Of a stretch of DNA of 36,068 nucleotides, positions 16,787 through 24,421 are shown in pieces. The DNA is from WHSM01 sp050701635 (GTDB taxonomy: Bacteria > Actinomycetota > Actinomycetes > Mycobacteriales > Micromonosporaceae). The notes below the pieces were generated by a model. It made no database searches. It had not been told where the DNA came from and was given only the letters and a program-made list of their open reading frames with translations. Made by a program: the position numbers and the translations under genes. Position 1 is the stretch's first letter. Each line of letters opens with the position of its first letter. The stretch is taken from positions 1-36,068 of the forward strand of contig JBOGDF010000007.1 of NCBI GenBank assembly GCA_050701635.1. The letters run 5' to 3'.

Positions 16787-16834
16787 CCTGTCCAGGGCCT
16801 GTCGCAGCCGACTGAAGATCTACAGGACAGGCCC
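16787..16834. promoter_or_regulatory. Inverted repeat between the divergent SpeD-like and lipoprotein genes
   Basis: GGGCCTGTC (16795-16803) is complementary to GACAGGCCC (16826-16834), a 9-bp stem with a 22-base loop, and CCTGTCC (16787-16793) can pair alternatively with GGACAGG (16825-16831). It lies in the 149-base divergent region 32 bases before the lipoprotein ATG. It could be an operator or a leader hairpin; function unknown. Confidence 0.35.
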
Positions 16835-16865
16835 TATGGGCCGATCGAGACCATCAGGGGAGTCG

Positions 16866-17279
16866 ATGACTGACCGTCACCGTTTCAAGCAGCCGCCGCC
16901 GTTCCTCGCGGCGACCGTCACCGCGTTCATGGCGGTCGGCCTTGCCGGCTGCGCCAGCGACTCGGAGCAGTACGTGCACTGCGTCGACGACGACGGGGAG
17001 GTGGTCGACCCCGACCTGTGCGACGACGACGATGACTACTACGGCAGTGGCGGGTCGTACTGGTACTACGTCTCCTCCAGCCGGTATTCGGTCGGCTCGT
17101 CGGTGCCCGGCGACTACCGCACCAACCGGATCAGCCCGAGCGACGGCGATGCCCGGGCGGCGGCGGGGCTGCCGCGTACCGGCAGCGTGGGCGGCACCAC
17201 GATCCGGGGCGGCGGGTTCGGCAGCGGCGGCGGTGGCTACGACAGCGGCGGTGGCAGTTACCGCGGCGGGGGCGGCTGA
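16866..17279 (+). CDS. Glycine-rich lipoprotein, YgiB/YjfM (DUF1190)-like by context
   Basis: A 137-residue protein; ATG at 16866 follows AGGGGAG. It has a signal peptide with basic N-region and a lipobox VGLAGC (lipidated C29), then SDSEQYVHCVDDDGEVVDPDLC, with a second and third cysteine that could form a disulfide, then a Tyr/Ser-rich stretch (YYGSGGSYWYY), and a Gly/Ser tail ending in YRGGGG. In E. coli, YgiB/YjfM lipoproteins with similar Gly/Ser-rich ends precede ATP-grasp proteins YgiC/YjfC; the same order holds here. Its stop and the ligase ATG overlap by one base (TGATG). The free C-terminal glycine is the sort of carboxylate that glutathionylspermidine-synthase-type ligases act on. 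Function unproven. Confidence 0.72.
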   Translation: MTDRHRFKQPPPFLAATVTAFMAVGLAGCASDSEQYVHCVDDDGEVVDPDLCDDDDDYYGSGGSYWYYVSSSRYSVGSSVPGDYRTNRISPSDGDARAAAGLPRTGSVGGTTIRGGGFGSGGGGYDSGGGSYRGGGG

Positions 17280-18595
17280 TGCTGGAGCGCCACCACTGTG
17301 GGCGGCGGCCGCTGTGGGAGCAGGACATCGCGCGTGACGGCGTGGTCTACTCCGCCACCGACGGCCCCGCCGGTGGCACCTTCTCGTACTGGGTGGAGGA
17401 CGCGTACTACCAGGTCACCGAGGCGGACACGGACCGGTTGGCGGCGGCCTGCAACGAGCTGACCGCGATGCTGATCCAGGCCGGCGACCACATCATCGCC
17501 GAGCGGCTGTTCGAGAAGCTGGGCATCCCGTCGTACGCCGTCCCGGCGATCCTGAAGACCTGGGAAGACGACGACCCGGCGTGCTACTGGCCCAGCGTGT
17601 ACGGCCGGATGGACCTGCGCTGGGGGGACGATCCGGCGTTGCTGGCCGGGGATCCGACGCTGGCGTACCCGAAACTGCTGGAGTACAACGCCGACACCCC
17701 GACCTGCTTCCCGGAGTCCACCGGCGCCCAGTGGAACTGGTTGATCTTCCATCCGGAGGTACGCGGCGACCAGTGGAACAACGCGTTCGAGGCGCTGGTG
17801 CAGGCGTGGAAACGCAACCTCTACCAGACGCGGCGCAACGCACCGGTGAAGACCGTCCACTTCGTACACACCGCGGCGGAGGCGTCCGGCGAGGACCGGA
17901 TGAACACCGCGCTGGTCGCCGCGGCCGCCGAGCAGGCCGGCCTCCGGGTCAAGATGCAGTACATCGAGAACATCAAGCTGGAGACCGCCGACGGCCAGGT
18001 CGCGATGCTCGACTCCGCCACGGTGACGCCGATGGGGCACTTCCTCGACGAGGACGGCGAGCCGATCGAGCTGGTGTTCAAGCTCTACCCGTGGGAGTGG
18101 ATGCTGCACGAGGCGTTCGGCAAGACGGCGCTGTGGAACACCGTGCAACGTACCGGTACGACCTGGGTGGAGCCGCCGTACAGGCTGCTGTGGAGCAACA
18201 AGGGCATCCTTCCGGTGCTGTGGCGGCTGTTCGGCGACGACCCGGTACGCAGCCGCTACCTGCTGCCGGCGTACTTCGAGGGCGAGGCGCCGGCCGGGTT
18301 CGCCGACAACTGCGTACGCAAGCCGCTGTTCGGCCGGGAGGGCGGCAACATCACGGTGATCCGCAACGGCGAGGTGGTCGCGTCCAACGGCGGTGCGTAC
18401 GGCGCCGAGGGCTACGTCCTTCAGGAGTTCGCCGAGCTGCCGGTCTTCGAGGGCGTGGGCGGCCCGTACCATGCGCTGACCGGGGTCTGGATGATCGACA
18501 ATGAGGCGGCGGGGCTGTGCTTCCGGGAAAGCAACGGCCCCATCACCAACAATCTGAGCTTCTTCGTTCCGCACGTGATCAAAGGTCTGGGGTAA
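17279..18595 (+). CDS. Glutathionylspermidine synthase-family ATP-grasp ligase (YgiC/YjfC-like)
   Basis: A 438-residue protein corresponding to the synthetase domain of GspS without the amidase. Conserved blocks are KLLEYNADTPTCFPE, LFKLYPWEWML, WVEPPYRLLWSNKGILPVLW, CVRKPLFGREGGNITV (ATP-grasp lysine and loop) and GVWMIDNEAAGLCFRESNGPITNNLSFFVPH. These ligases form an amide between a carboxylate and an amine through an acyl-phosphate. Actinomycetes generally use mycothiol rather than glutathione, so glutathionylspermidine is an unlikely product and another acceptor is expected. Coupled to the lipoprotein upstream and DUF350 downstream. Substrates inferred only from context. Confidence 0.88.
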   Translation: MLERHHCGRRPLWEQDIARDGVVYSATDGPAGGTFSYWVEDAYYQVTEADTDRLAAACNELTAMLIQAGDHIIAERLFEKLGIPSYAVPAILKTWEDDDPACYWPSVYGRMDLRWGDDPALLAGDPTLAYPKLLEYNADTPTCFPESTGAQWNWLIFHPEVRGDQWNNAFEALVQAWKRNLYQTRRNAPVKTVHFVHTAAEASGEDRMNTALVAAAAEQAGLRVKMQYIENIKLETADGQVAMLDSATVTPMGHFLDEDGEPIELVFKLYPWEWMLHEAFGKTALWNTVQRTGTTWVEPPYRLLWSNKGILPVLWRLFGDDPVRSRYLLPAYFEGEAPAGFADNCVRKPLFGREGGNITVIRNGEVVASNGGAYGAEGYVLQEFAELPVFEGVGGPYHALTGVWMIDNEAAGLCFRESNGPITNNLSFFVPHVIKGLG

Positions 18596-18599
18596 CGGC

Positions 18600-19472
18600 A
18601 TGGTGGGCTTCTCTGTTCAGGCGCTCGGTGAGTACGGCGCCGACTACGGTCTCGCGATCCTGAAGATCGCGATCTTCGGCGCCCAGCTGGCGCTGCTGTG
18701 GTGGATCGTGAACCGGGCGACCCACTTCGACGACCACTCGGAGCTGTTCGTACGGCAGAACCTCTCGTACGCCATCCAGCGCTGTGGGCTGCTGTTCGGC
18801 CAGGGGATCGCGATGTGGCCGCTGCTCGGCTCGACCGGGCGTACCGGGTTCGACCTGGCGTGGCTGGTCGGCGGCGGGCTCTGGGCGATGCTGCTGCTCG
18901 GCCTGCTGTGGCCGGTGCTCAACCGGCTCGTCGGCCACGGCGACATGACCGACCCGCAGGACCGTACGGAGCGCTCGACCAGCGTCGTACGGGCGGCGTT
19001 CTTCGTCGCCAGCGGCCTGGTGATCTCGGCCGGGCTGTCCGGGGAGGCGCCGTCGATTACGCAGGGTGTGATCTCCACGGTGGTGTTCACCGCGCTGGGG
19101 CTGGTGGTGCTCTACCTGGCGTACCTGGTGAACGGGCGGGTCCCGATGTTCGACCGGTTCAGCCGCCACGTGGCCGACGGCAACGTCGCGGCGGCGATCA
19201 TCGCGGCCGGGTTCACGCTGGGGCTGGGGCTGGTGCTGCACAAGGCGATCGCCGGCGACTTCACCACCTGGGGCGTCAGTCTCGCCGGGTTCGCGATCAC
19301 GGCGCTGGTGGCGACCGCCGGGTTCTACCTGATCAGCTGGCTGATGGACACGTTGATCATCACCAGCGCCACCCTGAAGCAGGTGGTACGCGAGGACCAG
19401 CGGCTGGCGGCGACGGTCACCGCGACCATGCTGGTCACCGTGGCGGCGGCGGTCACCGCGCTGCCGCTGTAG
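18600..19472 (+). CDS. DUF350 (YjfL-like) multi-pass membrane protein
   Basis: A 290-residue membrane protein with about eight hydrophobic helices in two similar halves (near residues 16-36, 60-76, 82-106, 128-148, 153-178, 197-218, 224-250 and 268-290), the arrangement of DUF350. Conserved-looking intramembrane residues include N/Q near FGAQLALLWWIVNRATH and VLHKAIAGDF. E. coli yjfL lies in a cluster with YjfM and the ATP-grasp YjfC; here it follows the ligase gene by four bases, so it is coupled. The role is unknown; a membrane transporter or anchor for the product is a guess. Ten bases separate its stop from that of the convergent methyltransferase, leaving no room for a terminator. Confidence 0.82.
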   Translation: MVGFSVQALGEYGADYGLAILKIAIFGAQLALLWWIVNRATHFDDHSELFVRQNLSYAIQRCGLLFGQGIAMWPLLGSTGRTGFDLAWLVGGGLWAMLLLGLLWPVLNRLVGHGDMTDPQDRTERSTSVVRAAFFVASGLVISAGLSGEAPSITQGVISTVVFTALGLVVLYLAYLVNGRVPMFDRFSRHVADGNVAAAIIAAGFTLGLGLVLHKAIAGDFTTWGVSLAGFAITALVATAGFYLISWLMDTLIITSATLKQVVREDQRLAATVTATMLVTVAAAVTALPL

Positions 19473-19482
19473 GCGTGTCCCG

Positions 19483-20130
19483 TTACGACGGTGTGGCCGT
19501 GGCCGCCGGCTTGCGGGCGGCGAGGCGTTCCACGATGCCGAGGCCGTACCGCCGGTGCCCTTCCACGGTGTAGCCGAGCGCCTGCACCAGCGGGTAAGGG
19601 CGGCGCCGGAAGTGCTCCTCCCACAGCGTCACGGTGACCAGCTCCGCGAGCCACTGCGCCGCGCGGGCGTACCACCGGGTGGAGATCACGTGGTCGGCGA
19701 GCAGCAGCAGGCCGCCCGGCCGCAGCACCCGGTCCATCTCGGCCAGCGCCTTGCGGTGGTCCGGGATGGCGCAGAGCGCGAACGTGCACACCACGGTGTC
19801 GAACGACGCGTCGGGGAAGTCAAGATCCTGCGCGTCGCCGGTACGCAGCTCCACCTCCCGGCCCAGCTTCCGGGCGCGCTCACGGGCCAGCTCGAGCATC
19901 GCGGGGCTGAATTCGACGCCGGTGAGCCGCACCTGGTCGGGGTAGTGGGGCAGGTTCAGTCCGGTGCCGATCGCGACCTCCAGCACGACGCCGGTGGCCT
20001 GGCCACACGTCCACTGCCGGGCGTCGCCGAAGAACTTGCGGTCCGCGAAGTCCATTTCCTTGTCGTACGACCGCGACTTCTTGTCCCAGTAGCGGCGCAG
20101 CCGTGCCGTACGGTCCCGTGCTGGAGACAT
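19483..20130 (-). CDS. Class I SAM-dependent methyltransferase (UbiE-like)
   Basis: A 215-residue protein, start ATG 20130 behind GAGAGGA; the frame is open further upstream without a better site. AdoMet-binding motif I is VLEVAIGTGLNL, motif II TGVEFSPAMLELA (acidic E after the strand), and motif post-I/III FDTVVCTFALCAIPD and RVLRPGGLLLLADHV. The N-terminus is ARLRRYWDKKSRSYDKEMDF, typical of the methyltransferase type 11/UbiE family. Substrate unknown. It is convergent with DUF350, and starts a minus-strand stretch before the accessory genes. Confidence 0.85.
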   Translation of the reverse strand: MSPARDRTARLRRYWDKKSRSYDKEMDFADRKFFGDARQWTCGQATGVVLEVAIGTGLNLPHYPDQVRLTGVEFSPAMLELARERARKLGREVELRTGDAQDLDFPDASFDTVVCTFALCAIPDHRKALAEMDRVLRPGGLLLLADHVISTRWYARAAQWLAELVTVTLWEEHFRRRPYPLVQALGYTVEGHRRYGLGIVERLAARKPAATATPS

Positions 20131-20161
20131 CGGATTCCTCTCGGCCTGATGTGGCGCCAGG

Positions 20162-20455
20162 CTACCCCGCACCGGCCCGGCGACCGCGAGTCGCGTCGAG
20201 GGCACCGGTCTGGCCCACGTCTGCGCGGCGAGGGATCGGCGTTGGTCGGCGCCGCTGCGGGTTGGCTGTTCCCACAGGCGTCGCGATGTGCATGTGAGGC
20301 AGCGGGCACAGCCAGCCGCAGGATGGCACCCCGTGCCGGTCCACGTGGGTCCAGCCGGAGTCGGTGAGCACGACTGGCCCGCCGCACCACTGGCACGGCA
20401 GACGATCAGCGGGCTGAGACAGGTACTCGGGTGACTTGGGCTCGGTCGTGCTCAT
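20162..20455 (-). CDS. Small Cys/His-containing protein, unknown function
   Basis: A 97-residue product; ATG 20455 overlaps the upstream stop (ATGA). It contains CQWCGGPVVLTDSGWTHVDRHGVP, then CGWLC and PHMH, a pattern that could ligate zinc (CxxC plus a second CxxxC/His pair), followed by a basic tail. Not recognised as a named family. It is the last gene of a three-gene overlapping set divergent from an XRE regulator. Confidence 0.5.
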   Translation of the reverse strand: MSTTEPKSPEYLSQPADRLPCQWCGGPVVLTDSGWTHVDRHGVPSCGWLCPLPHMHIATPVGTANPQRRRPTPIPRRADVGQTGALDATRGRRAGAG

Positions 20456-20856
20456 TTCGCAGTGACCGGCCCCGCGGCCGTCCGGGTACGCCCGGTGCCA
20501 CCGCCAATGCAGCGCCATGCAGGCCTGACCTTCCCGCACAGGTTGACCCGTATGCCGGTGTATGCGGTGAGGATGACAGCGCGCCGGTCGGTCGGGTCGC
20601 ACTGTTGCCAGCGCTGCAGCTCTTCGGCGGAGACCGCGGGGCCTTGCCACACCATCCCTGAGGCGGCCGACGCGCGGATCAACGCGCCGAGCAGCAGATC
20701 GGCCTCTACCGGCCCGGCGAGCAGGTCTGGCTGCGGGCACGGCGGCCCGCAGGAGTACGCCCGCTCGCCGTCTGCGAGGCACGCAGGAACGAGTGCCCGC
20801 CCGCACCGTTCACAGGTTAGGAGCCCTCTGAGCAGGAACGGATCAGGCGTGGTCAC
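20452..20856 (-). CDS. Zinc-ribbon-like protein resembling the recombinase zinc beta-ribbon
   Basis: A 134-residue product with GTG start at 20856, inside the last 14 bases of the preceding gene. DPFLLRGLLTCERCGRALVP then SCGPPCPQPDLLAGPVEADLL resembles the zinc beta-ribbon of large serine recombinases (CxxC, then C-x3-C, followed by a helix beginning near VEADLL), but the catalytic resolvase domain and the coiled coil are absent. The C-terminal half (LIRASAASGMVWQ and onward to ILTAYTGIRVNL) is unassigned. It may be a degenerate or repurposed recombinase tail, or a standalone zinc-ribbon protein of the regulator cluster. Confidence in the frame is moderate because both ends overlap neighbours in an operon-like way. 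Confidence 0.5.
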   Translation of the reverse strand: MTTPDPFLLRGLLTCERCGRALVPACLADGERAYSCGPPCPQPDLLAGPVEADLLLGALIRASAASGMVWQGPAVSAEELQRWQQCDPTDRRAVILTAYTGIRVNLCGKVRPAWRCIGGGTGRTRTAAGPVTAK

Positions 20857-21073
20857 CGTCGACCACCAGCCCCGCCCCAGGTTCGGGGTCGTGCTCGACC
20901 GCGAGCAGCGCCTGCCGCCGGCTGTGGCACGGGAAGAAGTCGCCGCATGCCGCGCAGCGGCGCGTCCACCGGTTCCGCATGTGCACGCTGAGCACCGAGC
21001 GAGCAACTGCTCGGTCACCGCCGTAGGGCACGACGGTCGTTTCTTTTGCCCGCCGGCGCTTCACGGGATCCAT
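20843..21073 (-). CDS. Small Cys-containing protein divergent from the XRE regulator
   Basis: A 76-residue product with ATG at 21073, chosen because AAGGA lies 5 bases upstream. The sequence is MDPVKRRRAKETTVVPYGGD, followed by a helical stretch and RWTRRCAACGDFFPCHSRRQALLAVEHD; the CxxC plus C/H suggests a small metal-binding finger. Unknown family. First gene of the small three-gene set, divergent from the regulator at 21233, and likely under its control. Confidence 0.45.
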   Translation of the reverse strand: MDPVKRRRAKETTVVPYGGDRAVARSVLSVHMRNRWTRRCAACGDFFPCHSRRQALLAVEHDPEPGAGLVVDGDHA

Positions 21074-21164
21074 GGGCATCCTTCTTCGATGTCGTGGGAA
21101 TCTGTCGACGCTGAGCGTGCCCGGCCGATCACGGTCGGCCAATGATCAACCGCTGCACGGTTGT

Positions 21165-21179
21165 TGCACCTTTGGTGCA
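21165..21179. promoter_or_regulatory. Candidate operator between the XRE regulator and the small-gene operon
   Basis: TGCACC-TTT-GGTGCA is a perfect 6-bp inverted repeat with a 3-base spacer, 53 bases upstream of the regulator start and 91 upstream of the divergent gene. It has the size and dyad symmetry of an operator for a dimeric HTH protein. A related half-site, CTGCACGG, occurs at 21153. Binding is not shown. Confidence 0.4.
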
Positions 21180-21232
21180 CGGCACAGCGTTGAACTGATT
21201 TGATTGGGGGTACGCGTAGACGCGGGGAGATC

Positions 21233-22507
21233 ATGACGACGGTGCGCCGCTGGACGGGCCATGAGGCGAAGCTGCTTCGGCAGGCCATGCGGTTGAGCGT
21301 TCGCGGCTTTGCGGAACACCTGGGAGTTGGCGCTCGCACGATCTCCAAGTGGGAGAAGGCTGGGCGAGAAACCACGCCTTGGCCGGACACGCAGGCGATC
21401 TTGGACACCGCGCTCGCTCGTGCGTCGACGGACGCCAAAGCCAGATTCGCGCAGCTCGTCCGGGCTGACGTCGTGGACGCCGTTGAGGAGCAGCAAACAC
21501 CAGCGCCCGCATCCGTGACCCGGCCGACCTTCTCACCTGCTCAGGCTCTTGAAGCGGACGAGTCGCACGTGGCGGCAGCCTTGGCGGACGCTCGCCGCTG
21601 CTTCGACGGATCGGTGGTGGACTACTTCCGCCGTCAGCTGGATGCTTGTACGCACGATGACGGCTCATTGGGGCCGGCGATGGCGCTGCCACGGACCCGG
21701 GCGATGCTTACTGCGATCGAGCGCTCCGCCCGGGAGGTGAAGCCTGAGATTCGGCGGGACCTTCTGTCAGTCGGCACCCGTTGGGCCGAGTTCGCCGGCT
21801 GGCTCTACCGCGATGTGCATGACCTGTGGGCAGCACGGTTCTGGTACGACCGCGCGATCGAGTGGGCGCAGGAAGCGCGCGACACGGCGGCGCAAGGTTA
21901 CGTACTGATGAGGAAGTCCCAGATGGCATTCGACGAGCGGGACGGCCTCCGGATGTTGACCCTGGCTCAGGCCGCACAGTACGGCCCTTGGCAGCTCTCC
22001 GCTCGAGTGCGTGCTGAGGTGACGCAGCAGGAGGCTCGGGGCCTGGCGATGATCGGTGAGCCACATGACGCGATCGAACGAAAGCTCGAGCGGGCGCGGA
22101 CGCTGCTCACGGACGCCGAAGACGACGATGCCGAAGACCAGCTCGGTGCGCACTACACCGAAGACTCCTTCGCGCTCCGTACAGCGAGCTGCTATGTCGA
22201 GGCCGGCAGGCCGCAACGCGCTGCTGAGATGTACGCCAACGTGTTGGCGAACGGAACGCTGTCGCGCCGCGACCGGGGCTACTTCTTGGCAAGACGAGCA
22301 TCCGCGCTAGCCCTTGCCGGCGAGCCGGACCAGGCGGCGGTTGTCGGTCTGGAGTCGTTCCACCTGGCCGCGTCGACCAACTCTCGGCGTACCAAGCGAG
22401 AGTTGGCGCGCACCTTGAGCAGCCTCAGGCCGTGGACTGGTCGCCCAAAGACGCGCGAGCTGCGGGAGGCGCTGACCGCCGCCGATGGGATCAGTGATCC
22501 GCCGTGA
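21233..22507 (+). CDS. XRE-family transcriptional regulator with TPR-like C-terminus
   Basis: A 424-residue protein, ATG at 21233 with GGGGAG just upstream. The N-terminal HTH covers residues 10-45 (AKLLRQAMRLSVRGFAEHLGVGARTISKWEKAG). After a linker the rest is helical with repeated tetratricopeptide-like hairpins (LWAARFWYDRAIEWAQEA, EAGRPQRAAEMYANVL, AGEPDQAAVVGLESFH). This form is abundant in actinomycetes and often sits beside small partner genes or hydrolases; it resembles peptide- or ligand-sensing regulators. The target is probably the divergent small-gene operon. The 3' end overlaps the convergent hydrolase by 17 bases. Confidence 0.8.
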   Translation: MTTVRRWTGHEAKLLRQAMRLSVRGFAEHLGVGARTISKWEKAGRETTPWPDTQAILDTALARASTDAKARFAQLVRADVVDAVEEQQTPAPASVTRPTFSPAQALEADESHVAAALADARRCFDGSVVDYFRRQLDACTHDDGSLGPAMALPRTRAMLTAIERSAREVKPEIRRDLLSVGTRWAEFAGWLYRDVHDLWAARFWYDRAIEWAQEARDTAAQGYVLMRKSQMAFDERDGLRMLTLAQAAQYGPWQLSARVRAEVTQQEARGLAMIGEPHDAIERKLERARTLLTDAEDDDAEDQLGAHYTEDSFALRTASCYVEAGRPQRAAEMYANVLANGTLSRRDRGYFLARRASALALAGEPDQAAVVGLESFHLAASTNSRRTKRELARTLSSLRPWTGRPKTRELREALTAADGISDPP

Positions 22508-23315
22508 GCCAGTTGGCGACCGTGCGGATCACGAATGCCTGCCACTGCTGACTCTGCGGATTCAGGTACTGCGGGTCCTCGTGCACCGCGAAGCCATGCT
22601 GTGCGCCTTCGATCTCCACCAGCTTGTGCTCGGTCTGAAAGCGCCGGACCGCTGCCCGTGATGCCTCCACCGAGACGAAAGTGTCCTTGGTTCCGTGCAC
22701 GATCAGCGTCGGTGCGGTGATCCGCTCCAGCTCCTGATACGGCTGGATCCAGAACACCTCGTTAAGCATCGCCCGTCCATGCTTGACGGTGGGCGAGTGG
22801 CGGATGTAGCCCTGCTCAGCCAGCTGGCGTGCCGCGGTGTCGTCAAGCCGGTCGTCAACCCAGTGCGACTTCTGGTTGATGTACCGGTCCCTGTAGTTGA
22901 GCTGGGGATTGAGCAACACCAGGCGCGCCAGCGAATCCGGTCCGTGAGCGGCGTAGTAGGCGCACAGACCGCCGCCGAAACTCGTACCGAGCAGGCTGGC
23001 CGTGTCAGCTCCGGAGGCCTCTCGTACGGCATCGAGCGCGACGCGGATGTCGTTGAGGTGCTCCGTCAGGGTCGAGTCCTCCTGCCTGCCGTCACTCTCA
23101 CCGTGCCCACGCAGGTCGAATCGCAACGAAGCCACACCCACCTCGGCAAGCCCCTCGGCCAGCCGCGTGAAGAAGCCACCCTCCTCACGGGTAACGCCGC
23201 CACCGTGCACCAGGACGACCGCCTGACCAGGAGCGTTCGTAGGCACGACCAACGTCCCCGCCAGGAGGAGACCGTCAAGTGCGCGCAGCTTCTCGCTTCG
23301 ACTGGAGATGGCCAC
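22491..23315 (-). CDS. Alpha/beta hydrolase
   Basis: A 274-residue hydrolase, GTG start at 23315 behind GGGAG. The nucleophile elbow is GTSFG (S112), the acid is D211 (HGTKDTF), the base is H240 (GAQHGF), and the oxyanion HGGG appears at residues 37-40. Extended dienelactone hydrolase or peptidase-like serine hydrolases have the same SxG-D-H order, and the GHGESDG block after strand 4 is typical of the family. Substrate unknown. It overlaps the end of the XRE gene and may be unrelated to it. Confidence 0.85.
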   Translation of the reverse strand: MAISSRSEKLRALDGLLLAGTLVVPTNAPGQAVVLVHGGGVTREEGGFFTRLAEGLAEVGVASLRFDLRGHGESDGRQEDSTLTEHLNDIRVALDAVREASGADTASLLGTSFGGGLCAYYAAHGPDSLARLVLLNPQLNYRDRYINQKSHWVDDRLDDTAARQLAEQGYIRHSPTVKHGRAMLNEVFWIQPYQELERITAPTLIVHGTKDTFVSVEASRAAVRRFQTEHKLVEIEGAQHGFAVHEDPQYLNPQSQQWQAFVIRTVANWLTADH

Positions 23316-23430
23316 TTCTGCTCCCTGGTGGTGCGGCTCGTGCCTTCATGTTCTCAGGTTCTGCGGGCTGGGTTGTGAAGCGCGACGGCGTAACGGCGCA
23401 GGAAGGCCATACATTCGTCAGGTGGATGAT

Positions 23431-23727
23431 GTGGAACCCAACATGGTCATCGCCGGCTATGCGCGGCTCTTCGGTGAACTGCTCGAGGCCGATGTGTACT
23501 CCGAGTTGCGGGACAGGGTCGGCGAACCGGTGGACGCTCAGTGGGCGGCGCTGTTCGTCTACGACCGCGACGATGACGGCTATGCCAAGTGGACGCTGTT
23601 CACGGCCGACTACCGCTACGCGGAGATGCTCGCCCGCAGTGGTGGCAAGGTCGAGATACCGGTGGAGATCATCCGAGAGCGCTTTCCCGCTTTCCAACGG
23701 GGCTGGGTCATCGACGATGGGACTTGA
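23431..23727 (+). CDS. Hypothetical protein
   Basis: A 98-residue acidic protein beginning at GTG 23431 with AGGTGG 6 bases upstream; an ATG at 23443 is the alternative. It reads MVIAGYARLFGELLEADVYSELRDRVGEP, then LFVYDRDDDGYAKWTLFTADYRYAE, with no membrane segment or signal peptide. I do not recognise it. It lies in the accessory stretch between the hydrolase and the DUF4375 gene. Its composition looks protein-like (balanced hydrophobic periodicity, single strong frame), supporting a real gene. Confidence 0.5.
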   Translation: MEPNMVIAGYARLFGELLEADVYSELRDRVGEPVDAQWAALFVYDRDDDGYAKWTLFTADYRYAEMLARSGGKVEIPVEIIRERFPAFQRGWVIDDGT

Positions 23728-23768
23728 CCGGACACCGACCCACGCCGCCGGAAAGCCAGAGAAAGCCG

Positions 23769-24257
23769 TCAGCGGGCAGTAGAACGGGGGTCATGTGAAG
23801 AATGCGCTGCGGTGGGACCAGATGAACGCGTCCGTTTGTCGTCGGCGGGCCGATCCGCTTCGAGGTCGTAGAAAGCAGAGTCGAGCCTCTCGAACGCCTC
23901 CGGATCGCGTTCGGTCAGCTCATCGACGGAGGCTTCGCGCACCGCTTGGTCCGTGGGGTACGAGTGGCCGACGCGGTTGCAGGCCTCGGTGATCACCAGC
24001 TCCCATGAAGGGCCGATCAATGGGGCCGCATCCTTGGCGTCGAGTGCGGTGTTACCGCCGTTGTAGCGAAAGTATGCATCGAACCCACCACTGTTGACTT
24101 CCTGGCGCAACATCCCGAGGGCGAAGACCTGGCGCTGCTCCGGGGTCATCTTGCTCATGGCCGATGGATCCTGCAGGTCCGCCTCGGCAAGATGCTCGAA
24201 GACGAACCAGAAGGCGCCGTCTGCTGATTCGGGCTGGGGCTGCAGCAATGTGGTCAC
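23769..24257 (-). CDS. DUF4375 (DMP19-like) protein
   Basis: A 162-residue protein starting at GTG 24257 with AGGAA upstream. MTPEQRQVFALGMLRQEVNSGGFDAYFRYNGGN and the following helices match the DUF4375 pattern (conserved NGGFDQYF-like motif). The family occurs in many bacteria, often in accessory regions; its function is not firmly known. DMP19-type proteins have been linked to DNA mimicry in one Neisseria protein, which I cannot confirm here. The C-terminus has a Lys/Arg-rich tail. Immediately upstream is a pseudogene, from whose last codons its leader derives. Confidence 0.75.
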   Translation of the reverse strand: MTTLLQPQPESADGAFWFVFEHLAEADLQDPSAMSKMTPEQRQVFALGMLRQEVNSGGFDAYFRYNGGNTALDAKDAAPLIGPSWELVITEACNRVGHSYPTDQAVREASVDELTERDPEAFERLDSAFYDLEADRPADDKRTRSSGPTAAHSSHDPRSTAR

Positions 24258-24267
24258 GTCGTTATTC

Positions 24268-24387
24268 CTACCAACGACGGGCGAGCCATTCGGGGATGGA
24301 CTCGCGCTCGCCCCCGATCGTGGAGTCGTTGCCGTGGCCTGGCTAGAACCAGATCTCGTCCGGCAGCCTGTCGAAGACCTTGGTCTG
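24268..24387 (-). pseudogene. Partial, stop-containing copy of the 3' end of the metallo-hydrolase gene at 25747
   Basis: Read leftwards, this gives QTKVFDRLPDEIWF, an in-frame TAG, then PGHGNDSTIGGERESIPEW and LARRW, corresponding to residues of about 177 to 215 of the intact hydrolase. The TAG replaces the tyrosine codon of its FYPGHG motif (Y191). By hand the DNA identity with 25747-25863 is about 82% over ~117 bases. No other part of the gene is present, so it is a divergent remnant. Confidence 0.85.
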
Positions 24388-24421
24388 ATTGGCTTGGGGT
24401 GACTCGGCAGACCGGTCGCAT

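Noticed and set aside
20452..20856. Serine recombinase gene
   Set aside because: Only a zinc-ribbon-like segment is present; no catalytic resolvase domain or attachment site was found.
23279..23782. 167-codon plus-strand frame overlapping the hypothetical gene at 23431
   Set aside because: Arg/Thr/Ser-rich composition in a shifted frame; the 98-residue frame has better protein character and a ribosome binding site.
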